Notes under the pieces: model-generated
Database searches by the model: none
Told to the model about the DNA's origin: nothing
Seen by the model: the letters and a program-made list of their open reading frames with translations, nothing else
Translations under genes and position numbers: made by a program
Source of the DNA: a virus
Virus record (IMG/VR): IMGVR_UViG_3300017917_001314
Span: 1-31,408 of that record
Reading direction: 5' to 3' (one strand)
DNA: 31,408 nt
In this document: positions 29,591 to 31,408 of the stretch, piece after piece
Numbering within the stretch: the first letter of the stretch is position 1
Layout: every line of letters begins with the position of its first letter

Positions 29591-30703
29591 CTATCTGAAT
29601 TGAACGTTGTTATCTATTGAAAATTCGATGTTCACCATTAAAGTATCTGTTTTATTTATACGATCATCTTTAAACTCATAATTAGAATCAGTAATTATCA
29701 CAGGGTAAAACTCCTGTGTCGTTGAATTCAATAAATAAACTTGAGGTGAATGTATTAACTCACTTAACCAATCGTATTCACCTGTACTTAGAATATCGCT
29801 TGTTAATTGCATCTTTTCTTTATAGCTGCCAGCGTAAACCTTTGAAGCCTCATTATAAGCATAACCGACTTTGTCAACCATTTGACCGCCTGATAAGGAC
29901 CATCTCATTTGCTCGAATCTCTTTTTCTGATTGTCATTTAATATCTTCCCATGTATGAAAGTATATGAATCAAAAGCACCAAAAGCATTCAGAAAAACAA
30001 GCGTGTATGTGTCATATTTAGCGCACTTCTTTTTTATGTTTCGTGTACCTATAACACCCGAAACACTACCAGATAATTGAAAGGTAATGTCATCACTTGC
30101 AGGCGTCCAACCAAAAACAAAAGCATTGCCGTTTCCTGTTTCGATATATTCATTCTGCACCGATCCGTTATATTTTTCTTGCCTTGCAAATGTTTGACCT
30201 GAAGGTAGGAAAACAGATAACACAACAGGCTCACCGCTATACCAATATGTATCTGTAGGTCTATTAGTTAAGATCATAGCGCCTGTAATATCAGATTGCT
30301 TCCGATCCCATACGCTACGTGTATAATTATTGTAAACCCTATATGTACCTGATGATATGTTTGTAGTCAATACACCACCGCTTACCTCACCATACCGTAC
30401 ATCGTATTCAGTCCAAAACTCTTCAGATCCTAATTGCTCAGATGTATCAAATGAAAACACATCTAAATTAGATACAGATCCTTCATTTAGCGTTGCCCTG
30501 ACAATGTTACCAACATCTAATACACCGTATTTGCCTGTGCCGTACGGACTGTTCTTTACCCTTGTCACTAAGTTGCCAGACTTGTAAATATCAAATACAT
30601 ACTGAAAGCCTGTGACATTTTTATTTGTAGATTCAACAACATGCCATACTTCTCCATGTGCTGACTGATAACCTGTTGGTGACTGTGAAACTGTTATACT
30701 CAT
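29591..30703 (-). CDS. Distal tail-like structural protein
   Basis: 370 residues, beta-rich. N-terminal SQSPTGYQSAHGEVWHVVES, GFQYVFDIYKSGNLVTRVK and a GKYGVLDVGNIVRATLNEG strand; C-terminal YDWLSELIHSPQVYLLNS, then FYPVIITDSNYEFKDDRIN and LMVNIEFSIDNNVQFR. This C-terminal pattern is common to tail proteins of Bacteroidetes phages encoded next to the tip protein. Spaced 1 nt from the downstream gene. Confidence 0.6.
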   Translation of the reverse strand: MSITVSQSPTGYQSAHGEVWHVVESTNKNVTGFQYVFDIYKSGNLVTRVKNSPYGTGKYGVLDVGNIVRATLNEGSVSNLDVFSFDTSEQLGSEEFWTEYDVRYGEVSGGVLTTNISSGTYRVYNNYTRSVWDRKQSDITGAMILTNRPTDTYWYSGEPVVLSVFLPSGQTFARQEKYNGSVQNEYIETGNGNAFVFGWTPASDDITFQLSGSVSGVIGTRNIKKKCAKYDTYTLVFLNAFGAFDSYTFIHGKILNDNQKKRFEQMRWSLSGGQMVDKVGYAYNEASKVYAGSYKEKMQLTSDILSTGEYDWLSELIHSPQVYLLNSTTQEFYPVIITDSNYEFKDDRINKTDTLMVNIEFSIDNNVQFR

Positions 30704-30708
30704 ATCGT

Positions 30709-31374
30709 TTATATTTTAATGCCTTTGCCTTTTTGCAAATCTGTTTTCATCTGTTCTAAGCTTACCGTTATGCTTTGCCCTAGCGCCTTTGACATTTCAG
30801 CACCGAAGTCTGCGAATGTTTTATCAAAAGCATCTGACCAGAATCCTGTTTCATAAAGACCGTCTCTTTTAATACTACGTGCAATAATGTAAGCTAGCGT
30901 CTTTCTTCCTTTTGTCGGGTCGATTGCTTTGCGCTCCCTACCTTCACGCCCTTTCAAATCTCTTGCCGTTGCTGTTAACCTGTTTCTTATTATCCACTTT
31001 TCAACGGCTGTAACGTGGCTTTTTGAAGGATTAATAAATTTAAACCGATACGGCGAACTATTATTCTTTCGGCTTGTACCTGCACCCCTTACACCTTTGT
31101 CTACAAACTTGTAATAATCTAAGGCTGTGAAATCTATCCTGTATCCGTTCCTTAACTTAACAATATTGAAATCTAAGCTTTCATCTAGTGCGCCCGTTGT
31201 AACAGATCCTGTTTTTTTAAGATTATCGGAAGCTGTTGTTAAAAATTCAGATATGTATTTACTTAGTAAAGCTTGCATAGGATCTAAAACTTGAGATGAT
31301 ACTGGAGCGATACCTCCAAAATCAAACCCTCCTGTTTGAAAAAACCTATCCTGCGCTTGCTTTATTGTAGCCAT
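30709..31374 (-). CDS. Neck / HK97 gp10-like tail-completion protein
   Basis: 221 residues. MQALLSKYISEFLTTASDNL with LDFNIVKLRNGYRIDFTALDYYKFVDKGVRG recalls gp10-type neck proteins (a beta region, then YxxFVDxGVRG). The C-terminus is helical (TLAYIIARSIKRDGLYETGF). First late gene seen at the right edge. The leader upstream has AGTATTTAATACAG. Function by resemblance and neighbours. Confidence 0.55.
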   Translation of the reverse strand: MATIKQAQDRFFQTGGFDFGGIAPVSSQVLDPMQALLSKYISEFLTTASDNLKKTGSVTTGALDESLDFNIVKLRNGYRIDFTALDYYKFVDKGVRGAGTSRKNNSSPYRFKFINPSKSHVTAVEKWIIRNRLTATARDLKGREGRERKAIDPTKGRKTLAYIIARSIKRDGLYETGFWSDAFDKTFADFGAEMSKALGQSITVSLEQMKTDLQKGKGIKI

Positions 31375-31408
31375 ACTGTATTAAATACTAATAAAACAAA
31401 AACCCCCA
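31375..31408 (-). promoter_or_regulatory. Leader of the late genes; likely end of another terminator at the edge
   Basis: Read on the minus strand this begins TGGGGGTTTTTG, which looks like the 3' arm and T-run of a terminator whose other half is outside the window, then an AGTATTTA leader before the ATG at 31374. The same T-run/GTATTTA layout precedes 24368 and 20889. Confidence 0.4.

Overview
This window looks like most of the genome of a tailed, siphovirus-type phage or prophage of a Bacteroidetes host. Four things point to that host. A perfect Bacteroidetes promoter (TTTG-N19-TATATTTG) drives the early operon. Most start codons are preceded by A-rich sequence rather than Shine-Dalgarno motifs. 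The DNA is AT-rich. Many proteins resemble families I know from Bacteroidetes phages. No terminase or integrase is visible. A late-strand gene is cut by the left edge and a late operon is entered at the right edge, so the window may be most of a circular or permuted genome whose terminase lies outside. That last point is inference.

Layout. (1) 1-672, minus strand: 5' part of a sigma-like transcription regulator that runs off the left edge. (2) 928-6159, plus strand: early/replication operon with ERF annealing protein, a small SSB-like protein, a stand-alone DnaA domain IV protein, a VRR-NUC-like nuclease, an HTH protein, a replisome organizer whose coding sequence contains 11-bp CATATG iterons, and partners of unknown function. 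(3) 6160-9904, plus strand: accessory region with a membrane-protein cassette between 21-bp direct repeats and under its own promoter, a DnaJ-type zinc-finger protein, about 530 bases of non-coding DNA full of perfect stems with a tRNA-Leu-like element in the middle, then a run of tightly packed small genes, one split by a -1 shift at an A AAA AAG slippery site. (4) 9985-31374, minus strand: late operon, read right to left.

The late operon runs: neck protein, two tail-tip proteins, tape measure, XkdF-type head protein, glycosyltransferase, scaffold, major capsid, probable tail tube, unknown structural protein, portal, head-tail connector, tail-completion protein, two fibre/lectin proteins with signal peptides, small membrane proteins including holin candidates and a predicted one-piece spanin, a metallophosphoesterase, and a GH19 endolysin. 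Portal-capsid-tape measure-tail tip is the usual order only if read against transcription, which is unusual.

The most striking feature is a copy, in opposite orientation and 18.6 kb away, of the iteron array of the replisome-organizer gene. It lies in the 247-bp gap between the glycosyltransferase and scaffold genes (23117-23363). It includes a perfect 40-bp match and is followed by a second, different 11-bp repeat array. It looks like a second replication origin or a replication/recombination control site placed in the late operon.
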